DNA of 64,000 nt from Jiangella mangrovi. GTDB lineage: Bacteria > Actinomycetota > Actinomycetes > Jiangellales > Jiangellaceae. This document shows, piece by piece, positions 1 through 7,979 of the stretch. Location: contig NZ_JACHMM010000001.1 in the NCBI RefSeq assembly GCF_014204975.1, positions 3,038,001 through 3,102,000 of the forward strand, read 5' to 3'. Every line of letters begins with the position of its first letter. The first letter of the stretch is position 1. Below the pieces are notes generated by a model. The model ran no database searches and had not been told where the DNA came from. It saw only the letters and a list, made by a program, of their open reading frames with translations. Made by a program: the position numbers and the translations under genes.

Positions 1-72
1 ACCACGGCCATCGTCGCGACCACGCTCGACCCCGCCTGGCTGGTCGAGATCGAGGTGGTCGCGGCGGGCTGA
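1..72 (+). CDS. C-terminal end of a RidA-like protein (partial)
   Basis: Only the last 23 codons and the TGA are in the window; the gene starts upstream. The readable tail ends in LVEIEVVAAG. RidA/YjgF/UK114 family members usually end in a strand of the form LVEIEAVA, so a RidA-type enamine/imine deaminase is the best guess, but 23 residues cannot prove it. It is convergent with the endonuclease-family gene that follows after 23 bases. Confidence 0.4.
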   Translation, partial: TTAIVATTLDPAWLVEIEVVAAG

Positions 73-95
73 GCGGGATCGCCGCGGACGGAGCG

Positions 96-1178
96 TCAGC
101 GGGTGAAGCGGAGCTTGGCCACCACGCCGGCGTGGTCGGAGGGCCAGAGCCCGGTCGGCACGGTGCGGTCGGCCTCCTCGTCGCCGATGATCTCCGTCCG
201 GACGGCGCGGACGCCGGCGCCGGCCAGGACGTAGTCGATGCGGCTGCGCAGCCGGTTCTCGTCGAGCAGCGTCGCGGTCTGGCCGGCGGTGAAGCCGGTC
301 GCCGGGTCGCCGCCGGTCGCGAGCCAGGCGTCACCGAAGCCGGCGCCGGTGAGGATGCCGTACGCCCCCGCGGTGTCGGCCGGCCGCGAGTTGAGGTCGC
401 CGACCAGCACCGTCCGCAGCGGCGACGCGTCGAGCAGACCGGCCAGCTCCGTCGCCTGCGCGTTGCGGATGGCGGCCGGCCCAGACGCCTCGAGGTGCGT
501 GTTGGCGAACCGGAACCGCACCCCCAGCAGCCGGACGTCCACCGTCGACCACCCGCGCGGCGACTCGAACGTCAGCCCCGGGATCGCCGTCGGGATCTCC
601 AGCACCGCGCCGTACGTGCCGGACTGCGGGTTCGTCACCTGCAGAAGCGCCCGCGGCAGGTCGGCGCGGACGATGACGACGTCGCGGTCGCGGAACCGGG
701 CCTGCTCCGTCGCCGAGATCGGCAGCGTCCCGTCGAAGTTCCAGTTGGTCGCGACGGCGCGGTACGGGTGGCCGCGCTCGGCCAGCTCGTCCAGCAGCAG
801 GTCGAGGAAGTCGTAGCTGACCTGCAGCTGTCCGCCCAGCGGGCCCTTCTCCCAGAGCGCGACCTCCTGCAGCCCGACCACCTCGGGGCCGTGCTCGGCG
901 ATCTGGTCGGCGATGGCGCCGGCCCGCTCGGGGAAGTTCGTGGCCTCGACGCCGGCGTAGACCTCGCCGGCGAGGCGCACCAGCTCCTGCGGGGTGGTCG
1001 CGGTGAACAGCGGGTCGAGCGTGGCGCCGAGATAGACGTTGTAGGTGGCGACGTCGGCGGCGAAGATCGGCGGGAGGCCGGCACGGTCACCGGCAGCGGT
1101 GGCGGACGGTGTCAGCGTGAGGACGGTGGCGGCCGCGAGCGCCGAGAACAGCGCCGCGCGACGGAGTCTGCGGAACAT
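96..1178 (-). CDS. Secreted endonuclease/exonuclease/phosphatase family protein
   Basis: 360 residues. The N-terminus (two Arg pairs, an Ala/Leu-rich core and a PSATAA-type cleavage site near residue 29) is a Sec signal peptide, so the enzyme is exported. The DNase I-like metallophosphoesterase fold is shown by VATYNVYLGA near residue 43, the catalytic-acid motif GLQEV near 102, GDLNSRPAD near 262 and the terminal SDHAGV box at 347-352. Substrates in this superfamily include nucleic acids, sphingomyelin and inositol phosphates; nothing here selects one. The start is supported by GGAAGG eight bases upstream. The 5' end overlaps the preceding ArsR-type gene by 67 bases, so the two are probably co-transcribed. 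Confidence 0.85.
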   Translation of the reverse strand: MFRRLRRAALFSALAAATVLTLTPSATAAGDRAGLPPIFAADVATYNVYLGATLDPLFTATTPQELVRLAGEVYAGVEATNFPERAGAIADQIAEHGPEVVGLQEVALWEKGPLGGQLQVSYDFLDLLLDELAERGHPYRAVATNWNFDGTLPISATEQARFRDRDVVIVRADLPRALLQVTNPQSGTYGAVLEIPTAIPGLTFESPRGWSTVDVRLLGVRFRFANTHLEASGPAAIRNAQATELAGLLDASPLRTVLVGDLNSRPADTAGAYGILTGAGFGDAWLATGGDPATGFTAGQTATLLDENRLRSRIDYVLAGAGVRAVRTEIIGDEEADRTVPTGLWPSDHAGVVAKLRFTR

Positions 1179-2263
1179 CGTGATCCTTCCGGGAGACGAA
1201 GATCGTCGTCACCCGAGAGAGGCACCGCGCCCGGCCGAGGTTGCCCGCCGGGCCCGACGGCGTCAGCGCGCGAGCCGGCCTCGTCCTCGTCGCACTCCGT
1301 GGCCGCGACGATCGACGCCGCGAGAGGCGTGCGGCGGTAGAGGACACTGCGCCCCGTCCGCCACGACGTGAGCAGGCCGCTGCGCCGCAGCACGGACAGG
1401 TGCTCGCTCACGGTGCCGGCGCTCTGCCCGAGCTCGCGGGCCAGCTGCGTCGTCGTCATCGGCGTGGTCAGGGCGGTCAGGATGGCGGCCCGGCCGCGGC
1501 CGACCAGCGCCGCCAGCGACGTGTTGGCGGCGGTGTCGCCGAGGCTCTCCCAGACCCGGCCGACGCCTCGCGCGGCGTAGATGAGCTGGAAGTACTCGGG
1601 GGTGTCATGGGCGACGATGAGGTTCGGCCACACGAACACCGACGGCAGCAGGCTCAGCTCGGCCTGCGCGTAGACGGCGTCGGCGTGCTGCGGCTTGTCG
1701 ATGTAGATGCCGCCGTTGCCGAGCGCGACCTCGGGATGCAGGTCGCCGAGCAGGTCGTAGATGCCGCCGGACAGCATGCGCGACGCCCGGTAGGCGATGT
1801 CGTCGTCGATGACCGAGCGCATCCGCGTCCAGTACGGCGCGAGCGCGGCCTCCCAGTACCGCCCGACGGTGTCGGCGACGATCCGGCCGCAGTCGGGCGA
1901 GGCGACCAGCTCGCGCAGGACGGGCGGCAGCCGGTCGCCGCCGTGCACCTGCTCGCAGTCGGCCCGGAACCGCTCGGCCGGGTGTTCGGCGAGCGCCTGC
2001 AGCTGGGCGCCGATGCCGACGGCGGGATCGGTGGACCAGGCGAAGAAGAGGCTCGGCGCGAACCGGCCCGGCGGGGCGAGTGCTCGCAGCAGAGCGAGGT
2101 CCCGGCGGTCGACGGTGCCGGCGGTCTCGCGCAGCCACGGCGACATGAGATGACCGGGGTGGGCGGTGCCCAGCAGGCGCAGGCTCGACCCGACCTCGGC
2201 CAGCGGGGAGTAGGCGAACCTCGTCTTCCCGAGGGCCTCGACGCTGAGCCTGAACTCCAGCAT
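1112..2263 (-). CDS. ArsR-type winged-helix transcriptional regulator (DUF5937-like)
   Basis: 383 residues from ATG at 2263; the longer upstream frame looks untranslated. Residues 1-240 resemble the conserved N-terminal domain of actinobacterial DUF5937 regulators (MLEFRLSVEALGKTRFAYSP opening). Residues 258-312 form an ArsR-like winged helix (TTTQLARELGQSAGTVSEHL followed by a wing ending VLYRRTPLA). The ligand is unknown. After about residue 320 the protein continues for some 60 Arg/Ser/Pro-rich residues that read into the next gene in another frame. Family members normally stop soon after the wing, so the tail is either dispensable or the sign of a lost stop. Confidence 0.8.
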   Translation of the reverse strand: MLEFRLSVEALGKTRFAYSPLAEVGSSLRLLGTAHPGHLMSPWLRETAGTVDRRDLALLRALAPPGRFAPSLFFAWSTDPAVGIGAQLQALAEHPAERFRADCEQVHGGDRLPPVLRELVASPDCGRIVADTVGRYWEAALAPYWTRMRSVIDDDIAYRASRMLSGGIYDLLGDLHPEVALGNGGIYIDKPQHADAVYAQAELSLLPSVFVWPNLIVAHDTPEYFQLIYAARGVGRVWESLGDTAANTSLAALVGRGRAAILTALTTPMTTTQLARELGQSAGTVSEHLSVLRRSGLLTSWRTGRSVLYRRTPLAASIVAATECDEDEAGSRADAVGPGGQPRPGAVPLSGDDDLRLPEGSRCSADSVARRCSRRSRPPPSSR

Positions 2264-2360
2264 CCGGCCACGATAGGGGTGGCGCCGCACCGCCGCCAGG
2301 ATGCGGTCGTGGCCGAATCCTGGCGGCGGGCGGGTACGGCGTCGGCATCGGCGGGGCGGC

Positions 2361-2504
2361 CTACCAGGTGACGCCACCTTCCTCCCAGCCGTCGGGCGTC
2401 GAGCCGACCTCCCAGCCGGCCTGGGCGGGCGCGGCGATTCCGACCAGTGCGGTCAGCAGCAGCCCGGCGCCGACCGCGAGCCGGCGAACGAGACGTGTGC
2501 GCAT
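2361..2504 (-). CDS. Small secreted peptide, 47 residues
   Basis: A 47-codon frame with ATG at 2504 and a complete Shine-Dalgarno (AGGAGGTGA) eight bases before it. The product has a basic start (MRTRLVRRLAVG), a hydrophobic stretch (LLLTALVGIAA), an APAQA cleavage motif, and an 18-residue mature part rich in Trp, Gly and acidic residues: GWEVGSTPDGWEEGGVTW. It would therefore be an exported Trp-rich mini-peptide. It lies between ackA and the ArsR-type regulator on the same strand. No family is recognised. Near-consensus ribosome binding plus a textbook signal peptide make chance unlikely. Confidence 0.7.
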   Translation of the reverse strand: MRTRLVRRLAVGAGLLLTALVGIAAPAQAGWEVGSTPDGWEEGGVTW

Positions 2505-2602
2505 GCGTGTCACCTCCTGTCACAGCGATGGAAGCGACCCATGCTGGCCGGACGGCGACCGGGACCGGAACCATTCGGTCCCGGCCGAAGGGCCGTGAGG
2601 GC

Positions 2603-3742
2603 TCAGCGCGCGACGAGCTCCGACGCCTGCCGGGCGATCTCGAGCTCCTCGTCGGTCGGGACGACCAGGACCGCCACATCGGCCTCGTCGGGCGAGATGA
2701 CCTGGGCCCGGCTGGAGGCGAAGGAGTTGCGGACGTGGTCGACCTCGACGCCGAGGTGGCGCAGGCCGGCCAGCGAGTGCGACCGCACCCACGAGTCGTT
2801 CTCGCCGACCCCGGCGGTGAAGACGATCGCGTGCGTCCGCCCCAGCACGGCCAGGTAGGCGCCGACGTAGTGCCGGATCCGGTAGCAGTACAGCTCGCGC
2901 GCCAGTTGCGCCGCCTCGTCGCCGGCCTTGGCCCGCCGGTGCACCTCGCGCAGGTCGTTGGCGCCGGCCAGCCCGAGTAGTCCGCTGCCCCGGTTCAGCA
3001 GCGTGTCGATCTCGTCGACCGACAGCCCGGCCTCGCGGTGCAGGTAGAACAGCGCGCCGGGGTCGATGTCGCCGGTGCGCGTGCCCATGACGAGGCCCTC
3101 CAGCGGCGTCAGGCCCATGGAGGTGTCGACGGACCGGCCGCCGCGCACCGCCGTCGCCGACGCCCCGTTGCCCAGGTGCAGCACGATGAGGTTGGTGTCG
3201 GCGGGGTCGCGGTCGAGCAGCCAGGCGGCCGCCCGGCTCACGTACGACACCGACGTGCCGTGGAAGCCGTAGCGGCGCACGCCGTACCGGCCGGCCACCG
3301 CACGGTCCAGCGCGTAGGTGTACGCGACGGGCGGCAGCGTCTGGTGGAACGCGGTGTCGAAGACGGCGACGTGCGGCACGTCCGGCAGCTCGCGGCGGGC
3401 CAGCCGCAGCGCCGTCAGGCCGGGCGGGTTGTGCAGCGGCGCCAGCGGGGCGAGCTCCTCGATGGCCCGCTCGACGCCGTCGTCGACGAGGACCGGCTCG
3501 GCGAACCGGTCGCCGCCGTGGACGATCCGGTGCCCGACGGCGGTCAGGCCCAGCTCCGGGAGCGGGCCGCACTCGGCCTCCAGCTCGCCGACGACCCGAC
3601 GCAGCGCGGCCGCGTGGTCGGCGACGCCGTCGTCCTCGCCGATGCGCTCCACCAGGCCCTTGGCCAGGCGCGACGGGCCCGCGAGATCGATCAGCTGGTA
3701 CTTGATGGACGACGAGCCGCAGTTGAGGACGAGGACGGTCAT
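2603..3742 (-). CDS. ackA: Acetate kinase
   Basis: 379 residues, slightly shorter than the usual near-400. Transfers phosphate between ATP and acetate to give acetyl phosphate, in the cytoplasm. Family signatures are present: VLNCGSSSIK at the N-terminus (nucleotide/acetate fold), GHRIVHGGDRF near 88, VAVFDTAFHQTLP near 143, LHLGNGAS near 187 and FTAGVGEN near 310. Start at ATG 3742 puts the family N-terminus exactly in place. It pairs functionally with pta on the same strand, but an LLM-type gene on the opposite strand sits between them, so each needs its own promoter. Confidence 0.97.
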   Translation of the reverse strand: MTVLVLNCGSSSIKYQLIDLAGPSRLAKGLVERIGEDDGVADHAAALRRVVGELEAECGPLPELGLTAVGHRIVHGGDRFAEPVLVDDGVERAIEELAPLAPLHNPPGLTALRLARRELPDVPHVAVFDTAFHQTLPPVAYTYALDRAVAGRYGVRRYGFHGTSVSYVSRAAAWLLDRDPADTNLIVLHLGNGASATAVRGGRSVDTSMGLTPLEGLVMGTRTGDIDPGALFYLHREAGLSVDEIDTLLNRGSGLLGLAGANDLREVHRRAKAGDEAAQLARELYCYRIRHYVGAYLAVLGRTHAIVFTAGVGENDSWVRSHSLAGLRHLGVEVDHVRNSFASSRAQVISPDEADVAVLVVPTDEELEIARQASELVAR

Positions 3743-3774
3743 CGGGGGCTTCCGTTCCTGTCGGAGGGTGCCGT

Positions 3775-3780
3775 TACGCT
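3775..3780 (+). promoter_or_regulatory. -10 element for a leaderless LLM oxidoreductase transcript
   Basis: TACGCT fits the actinobacterial TANNNT -10 consensus and ends six bases before ATG 3787. This places the transcription start at or next to the A of ATG, consistent with the absence of a ribosome-binding site. Confidence 0.5.
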
Positions 3781-3786
3781 GCGCCC

Positions 3787-4755
3787 ATGCCTACCAACCG
3801 CCTGCAGGTCGGAATGTGTTTCGACAAGGTCTTCCCGCCCGCGTTCGTCACCGAGGTGGCCCGCGCGCTGGAGGACGGCGGTGCTCAGCAGCTCTGGGTC
3901 ATCGAGGACTGCTTCTACACCACCGGCCCGAGCCTGGCGGCCGCCGCGCTGGCGGTCACCGAGCAGCTCACGGTGGGGGTCGGGATCCTGCCGGCGGTCG
4001 CCCGCACCGCGCCCGTCACGGCCATGGAGATCGCGACGCTGTACGGGTTCGGCCCGGGGCGGCTGCTGCCCGGCATCGGGCACGGCGTGCAGTCGTGGAT
4101 GGGGCAGATGGGCGTGCGGCCGGCCTCGCCGCTCACCGCACTCGAAGAGGTCATGGTCGCGGTCACCCGGCTGCTCGCGGGCGAAGAGGTCACCAGCCAG
4201 GGCCAGTACGTCACGCTCGACGCCGTCAGGCTCGACCAGCCGCCGGCCGACCCGCCGCCGCTGCTGGCCGGCGTCTACGGGCCCAGGTCGCTGGCGCTGG
4301 CCGGCCGCGTCGCCGGCGGCGTGCTGCTCGCCGAACCGGCCAGCCCCACCTACGTGCGCTGGTCGCTCGAGCAGGCCGGGCGCAGCGCCGGCGACCCCGA
4401 CTTCCACGTGGCGGTCTTCGGCGTGGTCTGCGTGAAGAAGGACCGCACCGAGGCCTACCGCACCATGGCGCCGTGGCTGGCTCACCAGCTCAGCGGCGCC
4501 CGCACCAACCTCACCACGCTGCCGTTCTACGACGACCTCGTCGCTCGCCACGCCGACAAGGGCCTCGACGGCCTGGTCACCATGCCGTCGGAGTGGTGGA
4601 CCGAGCTCGCTCCCATCGGGACCATGGACGACGCCGCCGCGCATCTGCAGGCGCTCGAGGACGCCGGGGTCCAGGGCATCGGCATGTACCCGCTCCCCGA
4701 GGTCGGCGCAGCGCGCGACCAGCTCCCCGACGTGCTCGCACTCGCCAAGCGTTGA
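3787..4755 (+). CDS. LLM-class flavin-dependent oxidoreductase
   Basis: 322 residues with the luciferase-like TIM-barrel pattern: N-terminal LQVGMCFDKVFPP strand, a GVGILPAVARTAPVTAMEIATL region and GRLLPGIGHGVQSWMGQMG, typical of F420- or FMN-dependent LLM enzymes. The C-terminus (EDAGVQGIGMYPL) is also family-like. Substrate cannot be told. It is divergent from ackA with a 44-base gap and convergent with pta. In M. tuberculosis an LLM enzyme, Fgd1, also adjoins pta-ackA (from memory), but this protein lacks the Fgd1 N-terminal pattern, so I do not call it glucose-6-phosphate dehydrogenase. Confidence 0.85.
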   Translation: MPTNRLQVGMCFDKVFPPAFVTEVARALEDGGAQQLWVIEDCFYTTGPSLAAAALAVTEQLTVGVGILPAVARTAPVTAMEIATLYGFGPGRLLPGIGHGVQSWMGQMGVRPASPLTALEEVMVAVTRLLAGEEVTSQGQYVTLDAVRLDQPPADPPPLLAGVYGPRSLALAGRVAGGVLLAEPASPTYVRWSLEQAGRSAGDPDFHVAVFGVVCVKKDRTEAYRTMAPWLAHQLSGARTNLTTLPFYDDLVARHADKGLDGLVTMPSEWWTELAPIGTMDDAAAHLQALEDAGVQGIGMYPLPEVGAARDQLPDVLALAKR

Positions 4756-4778
4756 CAGAGCACCGGCGACAGCCGCGG

Positions 4779-6845
4779 TCACGGGGCCGTCACCGACTGC
4801 GCCTGGATCGCCGTGATGGCGACGGTGTTGACGATGTCGCGGACCAGCGCGCCACGGGACAGGTCGTTCACCGGCTTGCGCAGCCCCTGCAGCACCGGCC
4901 CGACCGCGACGGCGCCGGCGCTGCGCTGCACCGCCTTGTAGGTGTTGTTGCCGGTGTTCAGGTCGGGGAAGACGAACACCGTCGCCCGGCCGGCCACCTC
5001 GCTGCCGGGCAGCTTCGCCCGGGCCACGCTGGCGTCGACGGCGGCGTCGTACTGGATCGGCCCCTCGACCTCGAGCTCCGGCCGGCGCTCGCGCACCAGC
5101 GAGGTCGCGGTCCGCACCTTGTCGACGTCGGAGCCCGAGCCGGACGCGCCGGTCGAGTACGACAGCATGGCCACCAGCGGCGCCACACCGAACTGCGCCG
5201 CTGTCTCGGCCGAGGAGATCGCGATGTCGGCGAGCTGCTCCGCCGTCGGGTCGGGGTTCACCGCGCAGTCGCCGTAGACCAGCACGCGGTCGCGCAGGCA
5301 CATGAAGAACACGCTGGACACGACGGTCACGCCGGGCAGCGTCTTGATGACCTCGAACGCCGGCCTGATGGTGTGCGCCGTCGTGTGCGCGGCGCCGGAC
5401 ACCATGCCGTCGGCCAACCCGAGCTGCACCATCATCGTGCCGAAGTAGGACACGTCGGCGACGGTGTCCCAGGCGGCCTCCTGGGTGACGCCGCGGTGCG
5501 CGCGCAGCCGGGCGTACTCGTGCGCGAACCGGCCGCGCAGCTCGCTCTCGCGCGGGTCGACGATGTCGGCGGCGGAGATGTCCGCACCCACCCGATCGGC
5601 GGCGGCGCGGACCTCCGCGGGCGGGCCGAGCAGCGTGAGGTCGGCGATGCCGCGGCGCAGCACGGTGTCGGCGGCGCGCAGGATCCGCTCCTCCGTCCCC
5701 TCCGGGAGGACGATGTGCCGCCGCGAGGAGCGCGCCCGGTCGACGAGGTCGTGCTCGAACATCAGCGGGGTGACGGCGCCGCTGCGGGTGACGTCGAGGC
5801 GGTCCAGCAGGTCGCCGGCGTCGACGTGCCGGTCGAACAGTGCGAGCGCCGTCTGCACCTTGCGGGTGGCGTCGTAGGTGAGCCGGCCGCGGACCGCGGC
5901 GAGCGCCGTCGCCGTCCCGAAGGTGTCGCCCGGTGCGGTCACGATCGGCAGCCCGACGTCGAGGCCGTCCATCAGCCGCACGACCTGCGGGCGCAGCGGG
6001 AAGCCCCCGTTGAGCACGACACCGGCCAGCGTCGGGAAGGTCTTCGAGGCGTGTGCCGCCAGAACCCCGAGCAGTACGTCGCTGCGGTCGGCGGGCGTGA
6101 TGACGACGGCGTCGTCGAAGAGGTGGTCGAGCACGTGCGGCAGCGTCATGCCGGCGATGACCAGCCCGCCGACCTCGCGGCCGAGCCGGGACGGGTCGCC
6201 GCGGAACAGCTCGCCCCCGGCGGCCGCGACGAGGTCGCCCATGGTCGGCGCCGACAGCAGCGGCTCCTCGGGCAGCGCGTACGCCGGGCCGAGCCCGCTC
6301 AGCGCCTCGCGGGCGGCGGCCAGCGACGGCACCGGCACCCGGTTGGCCACCAGCGCGGCCAGCGTGCCGTAGTTCGCGGTCAGCTCGGCGCTCGCCATCT
6401 CGGCGACGGCGCGCAGGTCGCCCGGCGAGCGGTCGTGCCCGTTGAGCACCAGCACCACCGGCGCGCCCAGGTCGGCCGCTACCCGCGCGTTGAAGGAGAA
6501 CTCCGTCGGGCTGTCGACGTCGGTGTAGTCGCTGCCCACCACCACGACCGCCTCGCACTGCGCCGCGACCGCGCGGTACCGGCTCAGGATGGTGCTCATG
6601 GCGGCGTCGGCGTCGGCGTGCACGTCCTCGTAGGTGACGCCCGCGCACACGTCGTACGGCAGGTCGACGCCGTCGTGCTCGAGCAGCAGCTCCAGCACGT
6701 AGTCGGGCTGGTCGCCGGAGCGCACCACCGGCCGGAAGACACCGACGCGGCCCAGTCGGCGGGTGAGCGCCTCCAGCGCGCCGAGCGCGACCGTCGACTT
6801 CCCGGTCTCGCCCGTCACGGATGCCACGTAGACGCTGCGAGCCAC
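4779..6845 (-). CDS. pta: Phosphate acetyltransferase
   Basis: 688 residues, the long multidomain form. Residues 1-220 are the BioD/CobB-like P-loop domain (VTGETGKSTVALGALEAL), about 220-340 a DRTGG domain, and about 360-685 the catalytic PTA/PTB domain (RRHIVLPEGTEERILRAAD, YSTGASGSGSDVDKV, FPDLNTGNNTYKAVQ). It converts acetyl-CoA and phosphate to acetyl phosphate; together with AckA it links acetate and acetyl-CoA. GTG 6845 lies six bases after TAGCCT, suggesting a leaderless mRNA. It is convergent with the LLM gene across 23 bases. Confidence 0.97.
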   Translation of the reverse strand: MARSVYVASVTGETGKSTVALGALEALTRRLGRVGVFRPVVRSGDQPDYVLELLLEHDGVDLPYDVCAGVTYEDVHADADAAMSTILSRYRAVAAQCEAVVVVGSDYTDVDSPTEFSFNARVAADLGAPVVLVLNGHDRSPGDLRAVAEMASAELTANYGTLAALVANRVPVPSLAAAREALSGLGPAYALPEEPLLSAPTMGDLVAAAGGELFRGDPSRLGREVGGLVIAGMTLPHVLDHLFDDAVVITPADRSDVLLGVLAAHASKTFPTLAGVVLNGGFPLRPQVVRLMDGLDVGLPIVTAPGDTFGTATALAAVRGRLTYDATRKVQTALALFDRHVDAGDLLDRLDVTRSGAVTPLMFEHDLVDRARSSRRHIVLPEGTEERILRAADTVLRRGIADLTLLGPPAEVRAAADRVGADISAADIVDPRESELRGRFAHEYARLRAHRGVTQEAAWDTVADVSYFGTMMVQLGLADGMVSGAAHTTAHTIRPAFEVIKTLPGVTVVSSVFFMCLRDRVLVYGDCAVNPDPTAEQLADIAISSAETAAQFGVAPLVAMLSYSTGASGSGSDVDKVRTATSLVRERRPELEVEGPIQYDAAVDASVARAKLPGSEVAGRATVFVFPDLNTGNNTYKAVQRSAGAVAVGPVLQGLRKPVNDLSRGALVRDIVNTVAITAIQAQSVTAP

Positions 6846-6851
6846 CCGCAG

Positions 6852-6857
6852 AGGCTA
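6852..6857 (-). promoter_or_regulatory. -10 element for leaderless pta transcript
   Basis: On the minus strand TAGCCT lies six bases before the GTG start of pta, and no Shine-Dalgarno is present. Spacing matches leaderless actinobacterial promoters. Confidence 0.45.
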
Positions 6858-6898
6858 TATCGCGAACCTGTACGCGCGACGGCGACGGGCCCGGCGAG

Positions 6899-7387
6899 TC
6901 ACGAGGTCTGCGAGCCCCGTCGTGGCTGGTCCTCGCTCCCGCTGGACTCCGACCGGGTGAACACCGAGAACGTGCCGTCGGCCTCGAGCACCATGAGGTC
7001 GACGTCGGCGAGGTCGCGGATGCCGTGCTCGCGCGCCGCCGCCAGGATGTCGTCCATCGGCAGCCGCTCGTAGCGCAGGACGTCGTCGTCGACGTGGCCG
7101 TCCTTGATGATGATGGTCGGCTCGCCCTCGAGCAGCCGCCGCGAGCGCCGGAACCGCCAGCTCAGCCAGGACAGCAGCACCGACAGCAGCGTGAACGTCG
7201 CCACCGCCAGGGCGCCGCCGGTCAGCGAGAGGTCCTCCTGCAGGACGGTCTGGCTGATCAGGTCGCCGAGCGTGACCAGCAGGATCAGCTCGAACGCCGA
7301 CAGCTGCGTGACCTGCCGTTTCCCGGACACCCGCAGCACGAACCAGAGCAGCGCGAAGACGATGGCGGCGCGGATCACGATGTCCAT
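6899..7387 (-). CDS. DUF421 (YetF-like) membrane protein
   Basis: 162 residues. About the first 75 are hydrophobic and hold two to three transmembrane helices (IVFALLWFVLRV, LILLVTLGDLI, TFTLLSVLLSWLSW) around the family marker GKRQVTQLSAFELILLVTLGD. A soluble domain follows with EGEPTIIIKDGHVDDDVLRYERLPMDDILAAAREHGI, typical of DUF421/YetF. The biochemical function of the family is not established. Its ATG shares its A with the TGA of the upstream gene (TGATG), so the two are translationally coupled. The C-terminal tail is short and polar. Confidence 0.9.
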   Translation of the reverse strand: MDIVIRAAIVFALLWFVLRVSGKRQVTQLSAFELILLVTLGDLISQTVLQEDLSLTGGALAVATFTLLSVLLSWLSWRFRRSRRLLEGEPTIIIKDGHVDDDVLRYERLPMDDILAAAREHGIRDLADVDLMVLEADGTFSVFTRSESSGSEDQPRRGSQTS

Positions 7388-7917
7388 CAGGGCAGCACCG
7401 CCATCCGGAAGTCCGCCTCGACCAGCATCCGTCCGGTCTGCCCATCGACGACGGCGACGGCGTACCGGTCCGCGCTGGGCAGCTGGCCGGGCGCCGTCCG
7501 GGCGTCGAGCAGGACGTGGAAGACCTCGCCGCTCGGCGGGGTGAACTCGTACTCCACCCGGTCCGGCCCGCTTGTCGCCTCGCCGTCGGGGTTCGGGTAC
7601 CAGTTGTTGAAGTCGAGCCGGTCGACCAGGTCCTTGCTGATCGACAGCGTCACGGGCCCGTCGAAGCCGCCCGCCCGCTCGACGGTGATTTCCAGCGGCA
7701 CGGGGATGCTCGGCCGGGTGATCTGGCCGTGCCGGACGGTGAGCTCGTAGCCGTCGGCCGACGCCGTCGTCGTTCCGGCGCGAGGGCCGAGCGCGCCGAG
7801 GAGGGCCGCCGCCACGAGCGCGCACAGCAGCACGATGCCGATGCGGCGCAGGTTCCGGCCGCGCCGCGCGGCGGCGGAGTCGCGGCTGCTCGGGAGCGTC
7901 GCGATGTGCTGGGCCAC
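7387..7917 (-). CDS. Membrane-anchored protein of unknown function upstream of DUF421
   Basis: 176 residues: a basic cytoplasmic start, one transmembrane helix (RIGIVLLCALVAAALLGALG, residues about 25-45) and an exported beta-rich domain (YELTVRHGQITRPSIPVPLEITV, RVEYEFTPPSGEVFHVLLDARTAP). The pattern of paired strands ending in AVVDGQTGRMLVEADFRMAVLP suggests an immunoglobulin-like fold, which is inference. I recognise no named family. It overlaps the DUF421 gene by one base, so the two proteins are expected in equal amounts and may form a complex. Confidence 0.75.
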   Translation of the reverse strand: MAQHIATLPSSRDSAAARRGRNLRRIGIVLLCALVAAALLGALGPRAGTTTASADGYELTVRHGQITRPSIPVPLEITVERAGGFDGPVTLSISKDLVDRLDFNNWYPNPDGEATSGPDRVEYEFTPPSGEVFHVLLDARTAPGQLPSADRYAVAVVDGQTGRMLVEADFRMAVLP

Positions 7918-7967
7918 GTCCCCGTTCTACCTGCGACGGCGCCGGCTCCGAGAGTGCCGCGCCGGGG

Positions 7968-7973
7968 TAGGTT
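7968..7973 (+). promoter_or_regulatory. -10 element for leaderless adenosine deaminase transcript
   Basis: TAGGTT fits TANNNT and ends six bases before ATG 7980. There is no ribosome-binding site in the short gap to the divergent gene. Confidence 0.5.
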
Positions 7974-7979
7974 CGGATC

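Noticed and set aside
3318-7073. Open frame of 1251 codons on the plus strand, and a 969-codon minus frame at 3739-6648
   Set aside because: Both cross ackA, the LLM gene and pta in other frames. Their products are Arg/Ala/Gly/His-rich with no domain, the usual shadow of GC-rich coding DNA.
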